Of a stretch of DNA of 64,000 nt, positions 1-8,257 are shown in pieces. Numbering within the stretch: position 1 is the first letter of the stretch; every line of letters starts with the position of its first letter. Source of the stretch: an uncultured Saprospirales bacterium (lineage in GTDB: Bacteria; Bacteroidota; Bacteroidia; Chitinophagales; Saprospiraceae); the NCBI GenBank assembly GCA_937864265.1, contig CALMIR010000112.1:49989-113988 (forward strand). Reading direction: 5' to 3'. Position numbers and translations under genes: made by a program. The notes under the pieces are model-generated. The model was not told the DNA's origin. It worked only from the letters and a program-made list of their open reading frames with translations, and searched no databases.

Positions 1-1280
1 AGCATCGCCAAGCGTTCGCATCGAGGCTGTTTGTTTTCATCAAAAAGGGTAAAAGTAGCGATGCCCATTGGCCAGTCTTTGGTGCTTATCTTGACCGTAG
101 CAGTGCCGGCCGTGAGCGTTATTTTTTGCTCCAACAGTACGCTCCCAGCACTGATACCGCTTAGGAAAATAGGGCCATCATACCCCCGGGCTTGTATCTT
201 AAAGGCTATCTGGCGATCGTCTTGCGCCATCAGGCTCAAGGACAAACCTTCTTCCTGTGCTTTTGGCAGTAAAAATTCTTGTGCATTCTGGGCGGGCTGG
301 GTTAAACGAGCCAGGTACTGATGCCCTGCTTCCATATTCAACTCAAAACTCCCCATGCCCTGATGGAAACTGCTAAATCGCGCTACTTCCGCCCCGTTTT
401 CATTATAAACAATACCTGCTACATCGGCAGGCTTGCCAAACTCATTGATAGCTTTGAAGGCCATTTTATGCACTACTCCGGCCAAGGCATATCCGCCTTC
501 CGGCAAAAATTGTAGGTCGATCTGATTGAGCTGAATGGGAATGGCTCTGGAGATGGATTCATTGAACTCATTGTATTCGAGCTGAACAGCCAACAAGCCA
601 TCATTGCTTTGGAGTGCGTTGGGCAGTCTAAAGCGGATATAGCACCGCCCCTCTGCATCGGTTTTTCCCTGGGCAATGGGCTGCGGCATCCCTGACAAAT
701 AAACCTGGTGTTCGAAAGGATAATTGGCCAGGGCTTGGTTTTGCAAATCGAATAAGTCTAGTCGGGCGACAACTTCATCGCCTGGCCCAAATGCTTTGCG
801 CTCAAATTCCAACTGCATTTTCAAGCGCGGCAGGCTGGCCTTGTTGACACTAATTTCCCGCTCAAACAGGCTGTTTTCGTTTTTCATCCAGCGGGTATAG
901 GCCTGGATTTTATAAATGCCGCCCACGCTATTTGCTGGCAATTCAAAATCCCCGGGAGCGCTCCCATAAAAAGCGGCCAATTTTTTTTGTTGGATCACTT
1001 TACCCTTTGGATCTAGTAATTGTACATGAACAAAGTGGCTTTGCTCAGCGGGCAAATGCGTAAAAGCATCCCGCAAATAGGCTTTGAACCAAACGTCTTC
1101 ACCTGGTTGAAAGATGGTTCGCTCCAGGTGCAAGTACACCTTTTCAGGCGATGCCGCCGCCCAATAAGCTTTCCACCTTTGCTCCAAGCGCTGAAAAAAA
1201 GGATCTTTATAAGGTACCAAGGTGAATGCCCCACTAATGAATAGGGTCAGCGCAGCGAAATGTAGCCATTGTTTTTTCAT
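1..1280 (-). CDS. alpha-2-macroglobulin-like (MG2) exported protein, partial at 3' end
   Basis: The reverse strand is open from an ATG at 1278-1280 to the window edge, giving at least 426 residues; the C-terminus lies outside. The protein starts MKKQWLHFAALTLFISGAF, a signal-peptide-like stretch. The next part contains KVYLHLERTIFQPGEDVWFKA, cut here to the key residues Y-x-H-x-ER and PGE-x-VWFKA, the usual opening of MG2 domains in large Bacteroidota surface proteins that often continue into a TonB plug. Further beta-sandwich segments follow (for example QLEFERKAFGPGDEVVARL and QLNQIDLQFLPEGGYALAG). The role is probably cell-envelope attached, perhaps as a receptor or protease-trap relative; the missing part prevents a choice. 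There is no strong Shine-Dalgarno sequence, as is normal in this phylum. Confidence 0.72.
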   Translation of the reverse strand, partial: MKKQWLHFAALTLFISGAFTLVPYKDPFFQRLEQRWKAYWAAASPEKVYLHLERTIFQPGEDVWFKAYLRDAFTHLPAEQSHFVHVQLLDPKGKVIQQKKLAAFYGSAPGDFELPANSVGGIYKIQAYTRWMKNENSLFEREISVNKASLPRLKMQLEFERKAFGPGDEVVARLDLFDLQNQALANYPFEHQVYLSGMPQPIAQGKTDAEGRCYIRFRLPNALQSNDGLLAVQLEYNEFNESISRAIPIQLNQIDLQFLPEGGYALAGVVHKMAFKAINEFGKPADVAGIVYNENGAEVARFSSFHQGMGSFELNMEAGHQYLARLTQPAQNAQEFLLPKAQEEGLSLSLMAQDDRQIAFKIQARGYDGPIFLSGISAGSVLLEQKITLTAGTATVKISTKDWPMGIATFTLFDENKQPRCERLAM

Positions 1281-1719
1281 AGCTTTTGTTTTTATGGGAT
1301 AAGCGGAAGCCCCTTCGGCTTATTTGTCCACAAGCCGTCCAGGAATTGCACCAATTGTTGTTGAATACGTGCCACCAAACCGCCTTTTTGTTCTGCATAA
1401 TTGCGTCAAAAAAGGGAAGGCAACCAGCACGGGTGAGTAAAACCGCCTTTTGGATGTATAGATGCTGTTGGGGGGCGTTTGGGTGGGTAGTTACACTTTC
1501 CTTTATACACCAACGCGATTTGGGGTGATTACGCTAGCCACACATAGCTAATTATAGCCCATAGTGTCGGTGCGATTTGAAATCACGCCTACACTTGCCA
1601 AATACTGACTCCCCTCCTATCGTCCCTTTAAAGAACAGCGCTGCTAGTCGCACATTTTGCCGTTTTTTGATTTAGGTGGCAAGGGAAACAAGGGAACCTT
1701 CAATGTTCAAGCAAGGCTG
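1281..1719. other. intergenic stretch with one palindromic repeat
   Basis: No convincing gene is present. The only open frame of note (1286-1528, plus) has an arbitrary composition rich in Cys, Trp and Arg and no recognisable motif. A REP-like palindrome sits at 1563-1595 and is listed separately. The rest is unremarkable to the eye. Confidence 0.5.
1563..1595. repeat. REP-like palindrome, copy 1
   Basis: Arms AGTGTCGGTGCGATT (1563-1577) and AATCACGCCTACACT (1581-1595) pair at 12 of 15 positions around a 3-base loop. The element is followed by TGCCAA. The same core, AGTGTCGG...ACACTTGCCAA, recurs at 63704-63743, and a diverged form occurs near 32260. Confidence 0.65.
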
Positions 1720-2072
1720 CTAAACAATCAAAAGTGTCTCATCAAACCAAACATCTTCATAACCGCCTTCTCCAATTAAGTACCTATAACCAGGGGTAAG
1801 GCTAGAAATTTCATTGTTTCGTATCGCCATTCTTTCAAATGCCAGCGGTGTAATGGAAAAAAGAAGCCCGGGTCTTCTGAAAAATCTTCTCCAGCCCAAA
1901 AATACCATCCCCAAGTTTCTCCCTCCTGAGGATGCCTTAGCCCATTAATTGGGAACACGTTAATATCAGATAAATTAATCGAAACCCCAACCTTAGAGTT
2001 TGGTTGTGGCGTACAAATATCAGCCTCGTAACTCTCACAAATCATTTTCTGGCTTTTACTAATCTCCTCCAT
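1720..2072 (-). pseudogene. Imm33-like immunity protein gene, frameshifted
   Basis: Two reverse-strand frames join into one protein. The first (2072 to 1776) reads through VFPINGLRHPQEGETWGW and YFWAGEDFSEDPGFFFPLH, then ends in an unrelated tail and stops. The second frame continues with PGYRYLIGEGGYEDVWFDE and stops at 1720-1722. Joining them needs one extra C in the CCCC run that reads as GGGG at 1793-1796 on the plus strand, which would give ..KFLALPPGYRYL... The NGLRHP..G..WGWY.WAGE pattern is what I remember of the Imm33 immunity-domain family, which protects against polymorphic toxins. No toxin gene lies beside it, so it would be an orphan. A sequencing error in the C run is the main alternative to a true pseudogene. 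Confidence 0.6.
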
Positions 2073-2355
2073 AAAGTTTAAATATCTGCTTAACTCGCTA
2101 CCTTGTTTTGAAGAACATGTTGGTCATTGAAGTTGTACTGAATTCACGTCTCGCATTTTGATTTCATCAATAGATTTTAGTCTATTTTATAATTTTTCTT
2201 ATTCCAGCCAGCATATCCGCCACATAAAACAGCCCCAGCCCCGAATACCTAGTCTTTCCCCAAGTATTTGCTAAAGCAGGCGGTTTTTTGAACTTTTTTT
2301 ATCAAATCAAATTGAAAGAACAACACAAAGATTAGAAAACAAAACCACATGTACC

Positions 2356-2799
2356 ATGCAAATTCCCATCGCCAGCGACCTACAAACACAGCTCACCACC
2401 GCCGTAGCAGACTGGTTAGCAGCAAAAGGGTATGAGCCGATCCCATACGGAGCATTATTAGGCGGCTCTACACCCTGGCCCACAGTAGGACACGAAATAG
2501 CCTCCCTAGTTGGAGCAGGTCAATTCCAGCAAGCCATCTTGTTCTGTTGGACGGGTACGGGCATCAGCATTGCTGCCAATAAAGTACCGGGCGTTCGGGC
2601 GGCTTTGTGCTGGGATGCCGAGACGGCACGCGGCGCCAAGAAATGGAACGATGCCAATATTTTGTGCCTGAGCTTGCGCTACACCTCCGAAGCAGTGGCC
2701 AAAGAAATCCTGGAAGCTTGGTTTTCAACTGAGGCCAGCGCCGATGCCGATGACCAAGCTTGTTTGCGGATGTTGGAAGCAATGGAAAAAAGGCCATAA
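2356..2799 (+). CDS. RpiB/LacA/LacB family sugar-phosphate isomerase
   Basis: This 147-residue protein has the RpiB fold signature: an N-terminal IASDLQ strand, the active-site segment LFCWTGTGISIAANK with Cys64, then PGVRAALCWDAETARGAKKWNDANILCLSLR, of which the key parts are VRAALC and NDANIL. RpiB enzymes interconvert ribose 5-phosphate and ribulose 5-phosphate; LacAB relatives act on galactose 6-phosphate. The CWTGTG form differs from the CGTG of E. coli RpiB and resembles a subfamily of unclear substrate, so no symbol is given. The length is normal for the family. The gene stands alone, 80 bases before the next gene on the same strand. Confidence 0.85.
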   Translation: MQIPIASDLQTQLTTAVADWLAAKGYEPIPYGALLGGSTPWPTVGHEIASLVGAGQFQQAILFCWTGTGISIAANKVPGVRAALCWDAETARGAKKWNDANILCLSLRYTSEAVAKEILEAWFSTEASADADDQACLRMLEAMEKRP

Positions 2800-2880
2800 C
2801 GCTCTTTTGTTGGCAAACAGCTCGCTTTCCAATCTGTCAAAACCAATTCTAATTCGTACCTTGAGCGGCAAAGCAATAGC

Positions 2881-3636
2881 ATGATCATGAAAAAAAGCAT
2901 CAAATGGCTGTCCGGCATCGCCATAGGGGTACTGCTCTTGGGCTTAGTGGCATTCAAGTACCTGGATGTACCCAAACCGGACACGGTAGCCACCCCCGAA
3001 GCGGATGAACTGGCACTCCAAATGTTCGAGGCCATCAACAAGGCAGCTTGGGATACCACCCATTACGTTGGCTGGACTTTCCGGGACAACCGACATTTTG
3101 TATGGGATAAATTTGCCCAAAAGGTGCAAGTTCAATGGGAAGACTATAAAGTTGTGATACACACCGACCGCCCGGAAGGACGGGCTTTTCAAAATGGCGC
3201 GGAACTAAAAGATGAAGCCCAGCGCAATGCCGTGGATAAAGCCTGGTCTTTGTTTTGCAACGATTCTTTTTGGCTCAATGCCCCAGCCAAGGCATTTGAC
3301 CCCGGCACCAAGCGATCATTGGTCGATCTGGAAGAAGGCGGCACTGGGCTGATGGTCGAATACAGCAGTGGCGGCGTAACACCGGGAGATTCCTACCTTT
3401 GGATTTTGGATGAGAACTATTTGCCTAAAGCTTGGCGCATGTGGGTATCCATCATGCCCGTAGGCGGTGTAGAAACCAGTTGGGAATCCTGGACAACCAT
3501 CAGCACCGGTGCAAAATTGGCTGAAAAACACATTTTCCAGGGCAATTCCAACACACTAATTATCAGTAACATTCGCGGAGGTGCTACGTTAGCATCCATC
3601 GGCGTTGAAAAAGACCCTTTTAAAATATTAGATTAA
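2881..3636 (+). CDS. membrane-anchored or exported protein of unknown function
   Basis: The product is 251 residues long, with ATG start codons at 2881 and 2887; the second gives MKKSIKWLSGIAIGVLLLG, a single N-terminal hydrophobic helix that is either an uncleaved anchor or a signal peptide. The remainder is Trp-rich and looks extracytoplasmic (WTFRDNRHFVWDKFAQKVQ, DPGTKRSLVDLEEGG), with alternating hydrophobic strands that recall LolA/LolB-type half barrels, though I cannot assign it to a named family. The stop is 7 bases before the PLP enzyme gene, so the two are probably cotranscribed. A TACCTTG element at about 2859-2866 resembles the Bacteroidota -7 box. Confidence 0.7.
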   Translation: MIMKKSIKWLSGIAIGVLLLGLVAFKYLDVPKPDTVATPEADELALQMFEAINKAAWDTTHYVGWTFRDNRHFVWDKFAQKVQVQWEDYKVVIHTDRPEGRAFQNGAELKDEAQRNAVDKAWSLFCNDSFWLNAPAKAFDPGTKRSLVDLEEGGTGLMVEYSSGGVTPGDSYLWILDENYLPKAWRMWVSIMPVGGVETSWESWTTISTGAKLAEKHIFQGNSNTLIISNIRGGATLASIGVEKDPFKILD

Positions 3637-3643
3637 CCCTTAT

Positions 3644-4801
3644 ATGCACCTCAGCGAGATCATCAATCATTTGGGAGAGAACAGGGCGCAATATTTTCAG
3701 GCCGTTTCCCCTCCCATTATCCAGTCCAGCAATTTTGCTTTTCCGACCTTGGATGCCTTCCGGCAGGCCATTGCCAATGAATTGGACGAACACATCTATA
3801 CCCGCGGCAATAACCCGACTGTAGCCATATTGCGCCAAAAATTGGCAGCGCTAGAGCGGGCAGAAGATGCCTTGGTTTTTGGCAGTGGTATGGGCGCCAT
3901 TTCCGCTGCCGTAATGGCCAATGTCAAAGCTGGCAGCCATGTGGTTTGCGTGAATGCCCCCTATTCCTGGACGAAATTGTTGTTGACCAACTACCTGCCC
4001 CGTTTTGGCGTAAGCCATACTTTTATAGACGGAAAGGACCTGGGCGAAATTGAAAAAGCCATACAGCCCAACACGAGTCTGATTTATCTGGAAAGCCCCA
4101 ATTCCATGACATTTGAGCTACAGGATTTGCGCGCATGTGCCGCATTGGCAAAAAGCAAAGGTATCGTCACTTGTGTGGACAACAGCTATGCCTCCCCGCT
4201 CTATCAGCAGCCCATTGAAATGGGAGTTGACATCGTGGTTCATTCCGGCACCAAATACCTGAACGGGCACAGCGATGTAGTAGCTGGTGTGTTATGCAGC
4301 AACAAAGCCATGATTCAAAAAATCTTTCAGGAAGAGTACATGAATTTAGGCGGCATTCTATCCCCACACGATGCCGGGTTAATGATTCGAGGGCTGCGTA
4401 CCCTGCCCTTGCGCTTGCAACAGAGCAATGAGAGTTGTCTCAAAATAGCCCGGCATTTGGAGCAACACCCCAAAGTAGAACGGGTATTGTATCCATTTTT
4501 GCCCTCGTTCCCACAGTATGAATTGGCACAGCAGCAGATGAGCGGAGCAGGTGGGCTGTTTTCCTGCTACCTGCGCACCGACCATATTTCAAAAGTGGAG
4601 GCCTTTTTTGAACGCCTTCAGCGATTCTTGTTGGCAGTATCTTGGGGCGGGCATGAGTCCTTGATTATTCCAATGGCTGCTTTTCATATTCCCGGTAAGC
4701 CTACGCCGAGCTTGCCCTGGAATTTTGTGCGATTTTACATTGGATTAGAAGATCCAGATTGGCTGATAGAAGATTTAGAACAAGCATTAACTATTTTATA
4801 A
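3644..4801 (+). CDS. PLP-dependent trans-sulfuration family enzyme (Cys/Met metabolism)
   Basis: The 385-residue protein is a full-length member of the Cys/Met metabolism PLP enzymes (cystathionine gamma-synthase, beta-lyase or gamma-lyase type). Visible signatures are YTRGNNPTVAILRQKLAALE near the N-terminus, the aromatic-stacking region FGSGMGAISAAVMA, the cofactor aspartate in CVDNSYASPL, and the Schiff-base lysine K204 in HSGTKYLNGHSDVVAG. The reaction acts on a sulfur amino acid such as cystathionine or methionine, but the motifs do not settle which. It lies between the unknown anchored protein and the sirtuin gene with gaps of 7 and 2 bases, so the three form a likely operon. Confidence 0.87.
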   Translation: MHLSEIINHLGENRAQYFQAVSPPIIQSSNFAFPTLDAFRQAIANELDEHIYTRGNNPTVAILRQKLAALERAEDALVFGSGMGAISAAVMANVKAGSHVVCVNAPYSWTKLLLTNYLPRFGVSHTFIDGKDLGEIEKAIQPNTSLIYLESPNSMTFELQDLRACAALAKSKGIVTCVDNSYASPLYQQPIEMGVDIVVHSGTKYLNGHSDVVAGVLCSNKAMIQKIFQEEYMNLGGILSPHDAGLMIRGLRTLPLRLQQSNESCLKIARHLEQHPKVERVLYPFLPSFPQYELAQQQMSGAGGLFSCYLRTDHISKVEAFFERLQRFLLAVSWGGHESLIIPMAAFHIPGKPTPSLPWNFVRFYIGLEDPDWLIEDLEQALTIL

Positions 4802-4803
4802 AA

Positions 4804-5496
4804 ATGAAAAAAGTAGTCGTGCTCAGCGGGGCGGGTATCAGCGCCGAGAGCGGCATCAAGACCTTTCGCGACGCAGATGGCCTTTGGGAAGGCCACGATG
4901 TGATGGAAGTGGCATCGCCTGAAGGCTGGCATAGGAATCCGGCGCTGGTGCTGGATTTTTACAACCAAAGGAGGCGGCAATTGCTGGAAGTACTGCCCAA
5001 TGCGGCACACCACGCCCTGCAACAACTGGAAGCAGCATACGAGGTTTGTATCATTACGCAAAACGTGGACGATCTGCACGAACGGGCAGGCAGTCAAAAT
5101 GTGCTACACCTGCATGGCGAATTGCTCAAATCGCGCAGCAGCAAACGCCACGATCTGGTGTACGATTGCCGGGTGGACATCCGCTTGGGCGATACTTGCG
5201 AATTGGGCAGCCAGCTGAGGCCACACATCGTTTGGTTTGGAGAGGAAGTGCCCTTGATTCCGCGAGCTGCCATGGAAACAGCCGAAGCTGATATTGTCAT
5301 CATTGTAGGGACTTCCATGCAGGTCTATCCCGCAGCAGGCTTAGTGGGCTATGCCCCGCGAGGTGCTGCCATTTACTACATCGATCCCAAACCTGCCGAA
5401 AGCTATGAACTGCTGCTGCGGGCTAATTATAACGTTTTGGCAGAAAAGGCAAGCAGCGGCGTGGCGCGGGTAGTGGACAAATTGATGGGGCGTTGA
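4804..5496 (+). CDS. cobB: NAD-dependent protein deacylase, sirtuin family (CobB-like)
   Basis: From the ATG at 4804 (230 residues) the protein begins MKKVVVLSGAGISAESGIKT, the NAD-binding GAGxSxxSGI motif. The frame stays open upstream to 4759, but that reading overlaps the previous gene. FYNQRRRQL carries the Tyr-x-x-Arg pair that marks class III desuccinylase/demalonylase-type sirtuins. QNVDDLHERAG and the catalytic His in HLHGE are intact, as is IVWFGE. The four zinc cysteines usual between HGE and RPHIVWFGE are reduced to two non-canonical ones (YDC, DTC), a state I recall in other Bacteroidota sirtuins. It should remove acyl groups from lysines using NAD. It starts 2 bases after the PLP enzyme stop. 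Confidence 0.9.
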   Translation: MKKVVVLSGAGISAESGIKTFRDADGLWEGHDVMEVASPEGWHRNPALVLDFYNQRRRQLLEVLPNAAHHALQQLEAAYEVCIITQNVDDLHERAGSQNVLHLHGELLKSRSSKRHDLVYDCRVDIRLGDTCELGSQLRPHIVWFGEEVPLIPRAAMETAEADIVIIVGTSMQVYPAAGLVGYAPRGAAIYYIDPKPAESYELLLRANYNVLAEKASSGVARVVDKLMGR

Positions 5497-5527
5497 GCCC
5501 TGGGAAAGCCGACAATCGCTTTGTTTC

Positions 5528-5634
5528 AGGTTTCAAATTTCAGAACAGGTCAACCAGAAACTTGAGACCAGAAACCACCCGTCTGAGCCGGGCAGGAAAA
5601 CTTGAGACCAGAGACCTGAAACCTGAGACCTGCA
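5528..5634. repeat. seven-base degenerate tandem repeat, locus 1
   Basis: After TTTCAGAACAGGTCAAC the intergenic DNA runs in steps of seven bases with the pattern ACYWGAR, for example ACCAGAA-ACTTGAG and, after a short break, ACTTGAG-ACCAGAG followed by ACCTGAA-ACCTGAG-ACCTG. A related block lies at about 59030-59078 and shares the TTTCAGRACAGGTCAAC leader. It occupies most of the 159-base gap between the sirtuin and epimerase genes. Confidence 0.7.
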
Positions 5635-5655
5635 TCAACCATCAATATCAACACC

Positions 5656-6675
5656 ATGCAACTTATCATCCATACCTTTGAATTACAGCTCCGGCACACC
5701 TTTGCCATATCGCACGAGTCGCGCAAAGTGATGCCTTCTTTGATTGTGGAATTGCGCCAAGATGGCCATTCCGGGTTTGGCGAAGCCACAGAAACCCGCT
5801 ACTATGGCATACACCTGAACGACATGGTGGCTAAATTGGAGGCCTTGCGGCCTACCATTGAAAACATGCATTGGGATCTACCAGAGGTGTTTTGGGAAAA
5901 AATGCGCACTTATTTGCCAGATGATCCCTTCATCCTCTGCGCCTTGGATCAAGCGGCGCATGATTTGTATGGAAAGCTGTTGGGCAAAAACGTTTACCAG
6001 CGCTGGGGTTTGGACTTGCACGACGACATGCCCCTGTCGAACTACACCATCGGTATCGCCCCTATCGAAGAAATGGTCGCCAAAATGGAAGAAATGCCCT
6101 GGCCCATTTACAAAATCAAATTGGGTACCGACCGCGACCTGGAAATCATACAAACCCTGCGCAAACACAGCGACGCCATTTTTCGCGTGGACGCCAATAC
6201 GGCTTGGTCGGTGGAACAAACCCTGGAAATCGCCCCATACCTCAGGGATTTGGGCGTAGAATTCATCGAACAACCCCTAAAAGCAAACAATTGGGAAGGC
6301 ATGAAACAGTTGTATGGAAAATGTGTCCTCCCCATCATGGCCGATGAAAGTTGCCATATAGAAACAGATGTTGCCCGTTGTTATGGTTTCTTCGACGGCG
6401 TGAATGTCAAGCTGATGAAATGCGGCGGGCTAACGCCTGCTTTGCGCATGGTGAAAGCAGCACGTATGCTGGGGCTAAAAGTCATGACCGGTTGTATGAC
6501 CGAATCATCGGTAGGTATATCGGCCATTGCCCAGTTGTTGCCACTGCTCGATTATGTGGATATGGACGGGGCCCTGCTGTTGAGCAACGACCCGGCCACC
6601 GGCGTAGAGGTTACGCCACAAGGCGCTGTATTTCCCTCAAGTTTAAAAGGCACAGGTGCAGGATTAAGGCGTTAG
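5656..6675 (+). CDS. L-Ala-D/L-Glu-type dipeptide epimerase, enolase superfamily
   Basis: This 339-residue protein belongs to the mandelate racemase/muconate lactonizing group of the enolase superfamily. The N-terminal capping domain is followed by a TIM barrel with the catalytic KIKLG pair (K153, K155), the metal ligands in RVDANTAW, EQPLKANNW and MADESC, and the second acid/base lysine in VNVKLMKCGG. The C-terminal barrel part carries GCMTESSVGISA. This pattern matches dipeptide epimerases that invert the second residue of L-Ala-L/D-Glu from recycled murein; related enzymes handle other dipeptides, so the substrate is not fixed by sequence. The repeat-filled gap on its 5' side suggests its own promoter. 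Confidence 0.87.
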   Translation: MQLIIHTFELQLRHTFAISHESRKVMPSLIVELRQDGHSGFGEATETRYYGIHLNDMVAKLEALRPTIENMHWDLPEVFWEKMRTYLPDDPFILCALDQAAHDLYGKLLGKNVYQRWGLDLHDDMPLSNYTIGIAPIEEMVAKMEEMPWPIYKIKLGTDRDLEIIQTLRKHSDAIFRVDANTAWSVEQTLEIAPYLRDLGVEFIEQPLKANNWEGMKQLYGKCVLPIMADESCHIETDVARCYGFFDGVNVKLMKCGGLTPALRMVKAARMLGLKVMTGCMTESSVGISAIAQLLPLLDYVDMDGALLLSNDPATGVEVTPQGAVFPSSLKGTGAGLRR

Positions 6676-6683
6676 CAGCGCCG

Positions 6684-6728
6684 ATACTTAGAGAAATGTG
6701 TTCAAAAAACATACATTTCTCTAAGTAT
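6684..6728. repeat. perfect 16-bp inverted repeat upstream of ATPase gene
   Basis: ATACTTAGAGAAATGT (6684-6699) and ACATTTCTCTAAGTAT (6713-6728) are exact reverse complements separated by 13 bases. The left arm begins 8 bases after the epimerase stop codon. It could be a terminator for the epimerase gene, an operator, or the end of an inserted segment. The TAGAGAAATG box recurs immediately downstream. Confidence 0.8.
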
Positions 6729-6740
6729 TGCTTCAATAAC

Positions 6741-6775
6741 TAGAGAAATGTGCTATTTTTATGCTGATTTCTCTA
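6741..6775. repeat. second inverted pair of TAGAGAAAT boxes over the ATPase start
   Basis: TAGAGAAAT (6741-6749) and ATTTCTCTA (6767-6775) are inverted copies of the core of the preceding repeat, separated by 17 bases. The first possible ATG of the ATPase frame (6761) lies inside this element, which favours 6791 as the start. Confidence 0.7.
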
Positions 6776-6790
6776 ATTATTTGGTATATC

Positions 6791-8230
6791 ATGGCAGCCA
6801 TTATCATCGGTCGGGAAAAAGAACGAGTTAAGCTCAATCAGTTGTTGACATCCAATCAATCTGAATTTCTAGCGCTTTACGGCAGAAGGCGGGTGGGAAA
6901 AACCTTTTTGATCCGGCAGCATTTAAAAGACTTCATTGTTTTTGATCTTTCAGGTTCTCGGGATGGCTCAAAGGAACAGCAATTGCTGAATTTTTACACC
7001 GAGTTACGCTTTAGAACTTCCAAAGATCAAGCCTTAAAAAGTCCTAAATCTTGGCAAGAAGCATTTCAGCTTTTAGCCGATTACCTGTATACTCTACCAC
7101 CAATAGACGGTAAGCATGTTGTTTTTTTAGACGAAATGCCCTGGCTGGATACCCCAAAGTCAGATTTCACCTCCGCACTGGAGTTTTTCTGGAATCAACA
7201 CGTTTCCAGGATGGATCATATCTTGCTGATTGCTTGTGGGTCAGCTTCCTCCTGGATTCGGAAAAAGCTTATCAACGCCAGAGGTGGGCTTTACAATCGC
7301 GTTACCCGCCGAATGAAATTAGCGGCGTTTACTTTGCACGAAACAGCATTGTTTGTAAAGGAGTTAGGTGTAAACCTGCCTCAGTACCAGCTATTGGAAT
7401 TATATATGGTTATGGGGGGTATCCCTTTTTACCTAAAGGAAATAGAAAAAGGCAAAAGCGCCACTCAACTCATTGATGAAATCTGTTTTTCACCCCAAGG
7501 TCTATTGTACGAAGAATACCAACAGCTATACCATTCTCTTTTTAGAAATGCCACGCCCCATATCGCCATAGTGGAGCTATTGGCCTCGCGTCCTCAAGGG
7601 TTGAGTAGGCAGGAAATTGTCGATGGCACCAAAATAAGTGAAGGCCAACTTTCCAAAGCACTAGATGAACTGGCCGAGTGCGACTTTATCAGCCTATACC
7701 AGCCCTTTCAGCGCAAAAAGAAAGACGCTGTTTACAAACTTACAGATTTATACTCCTTGTTCTACCTCAAGTATATCCAACCCAATAAAGGTGCAGGCAA
7801 GAAAATCTGGGAACAACTCTCTAAACAAAGCACCTACACCGCATGGAGCGGCTATGCCTTTGAAAATATATGTATGTTGCATATCGACCAGATCAAGTCC
7901 GCACTTGGGATAAGCGGCGTTTACACCCAACACAGCGCCTGGAAATTCAAAGGCAACGATACCCTTCCAGGTGCTCAAATCGACATGGTCATTGATCGGG
8001 CAGACCAGATCATTCATATTTGTGAAGCCAAATTTACTAAAGAACCTTTCGCCCTCCATCAGGACTATACCCACCAATTGAGATTAAAAAAAGCCATCTT
8101 CAAACAGGCCACTCAAACCAAAAAAGCGGTTTTTACCACCCTCTTGACGACTTACCCCGCTTTGCAAAACAAGTATTACCTGGAAGAAGTGGACTCAGAA
8201 ATCACCATGGATCACCTTTTTCACGCTTAG
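6791..8230 (+). CDS. AAA-type ATP-binding protein with DUF234-like C-terminal region
   Basis: The 479-residue product starts MAAIIIGREKERVKLNQLL, typical of the archaeal-type ATPase/DUF234 family. Walker A is GRRRVGKT (residues 31-38), Walker B is VVFLDEMPW with D114 and E115. A central winged-helix-like segment (SRQEIVDGTKISEGQLSKAL) is followed by a C-terminal part with IDMVIDRADQIIHICEAKF, whose ID...EAK residues look like a PD-(D/E)xK nuclease core. These proteins are widespread accessory genes of unsettled role. The gene is less GC-rich than its neighbours and is headed by nested inverted repeats, consistent with acquisition by transfer. The frame is open to an ATG at 6761 as an alternative start. 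Confidence 0.85.
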   Translation: MAAIIIGREKERVKLNQLLTSNQSEFLALYGRRRVGKTFLIRQHLKDFIVFDLSGSRDGSKEQQLLNFYTELRFRTSKDQALKSPKSWQEAFQLLADYLYTLPPIDGKHVVFLDEMPWLDTPKSDFTSALEFFWNQHVSRMDHILLIACGSASSWIRKKLINARGGLYNRVTRRMKLAAFTLHETALFVKELGVNLPQYQLLELYMVMGGIPFYLKEIEKGKSATQLIDEICFSPQGLLYEEYQQLYHSLFRNATPHIAIVELLASRPQGLSRQEIVDGTKISEGQLSKALDELAECDFISLYQPFQRKKKDAVYKLTDLYSLFYLKYIQPNKGAGKKIWEQLSKQSTYTAWSGYAFENICMLHIDQIKSALGISGVYTQHSAWKFKGNDTLPGAQIDMVIDRADQIIHICEAKFTKEPFALHQDYTHQLRLKKAIFKQATQTKKAVFTTLLTTYPALQNKYYLEEVDSEITMDHLFHA

Positions 8231-8257
8231 TAACACGGTTCATTTTAAGTGGGTCCG

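Noticed and set aside
1286..1528. Plus-strand 80-residue open frame after the alpha-2-macroglobulin-like gene
   Set aside because: Odd composition, no motif, no promoter or coupling; lies in a repeat-bearing gap.
5528..5634. Possible CRISPR array
   Set aside because: Units are seven bases and degenerate, with no unique spacers and no cas genes nearby.
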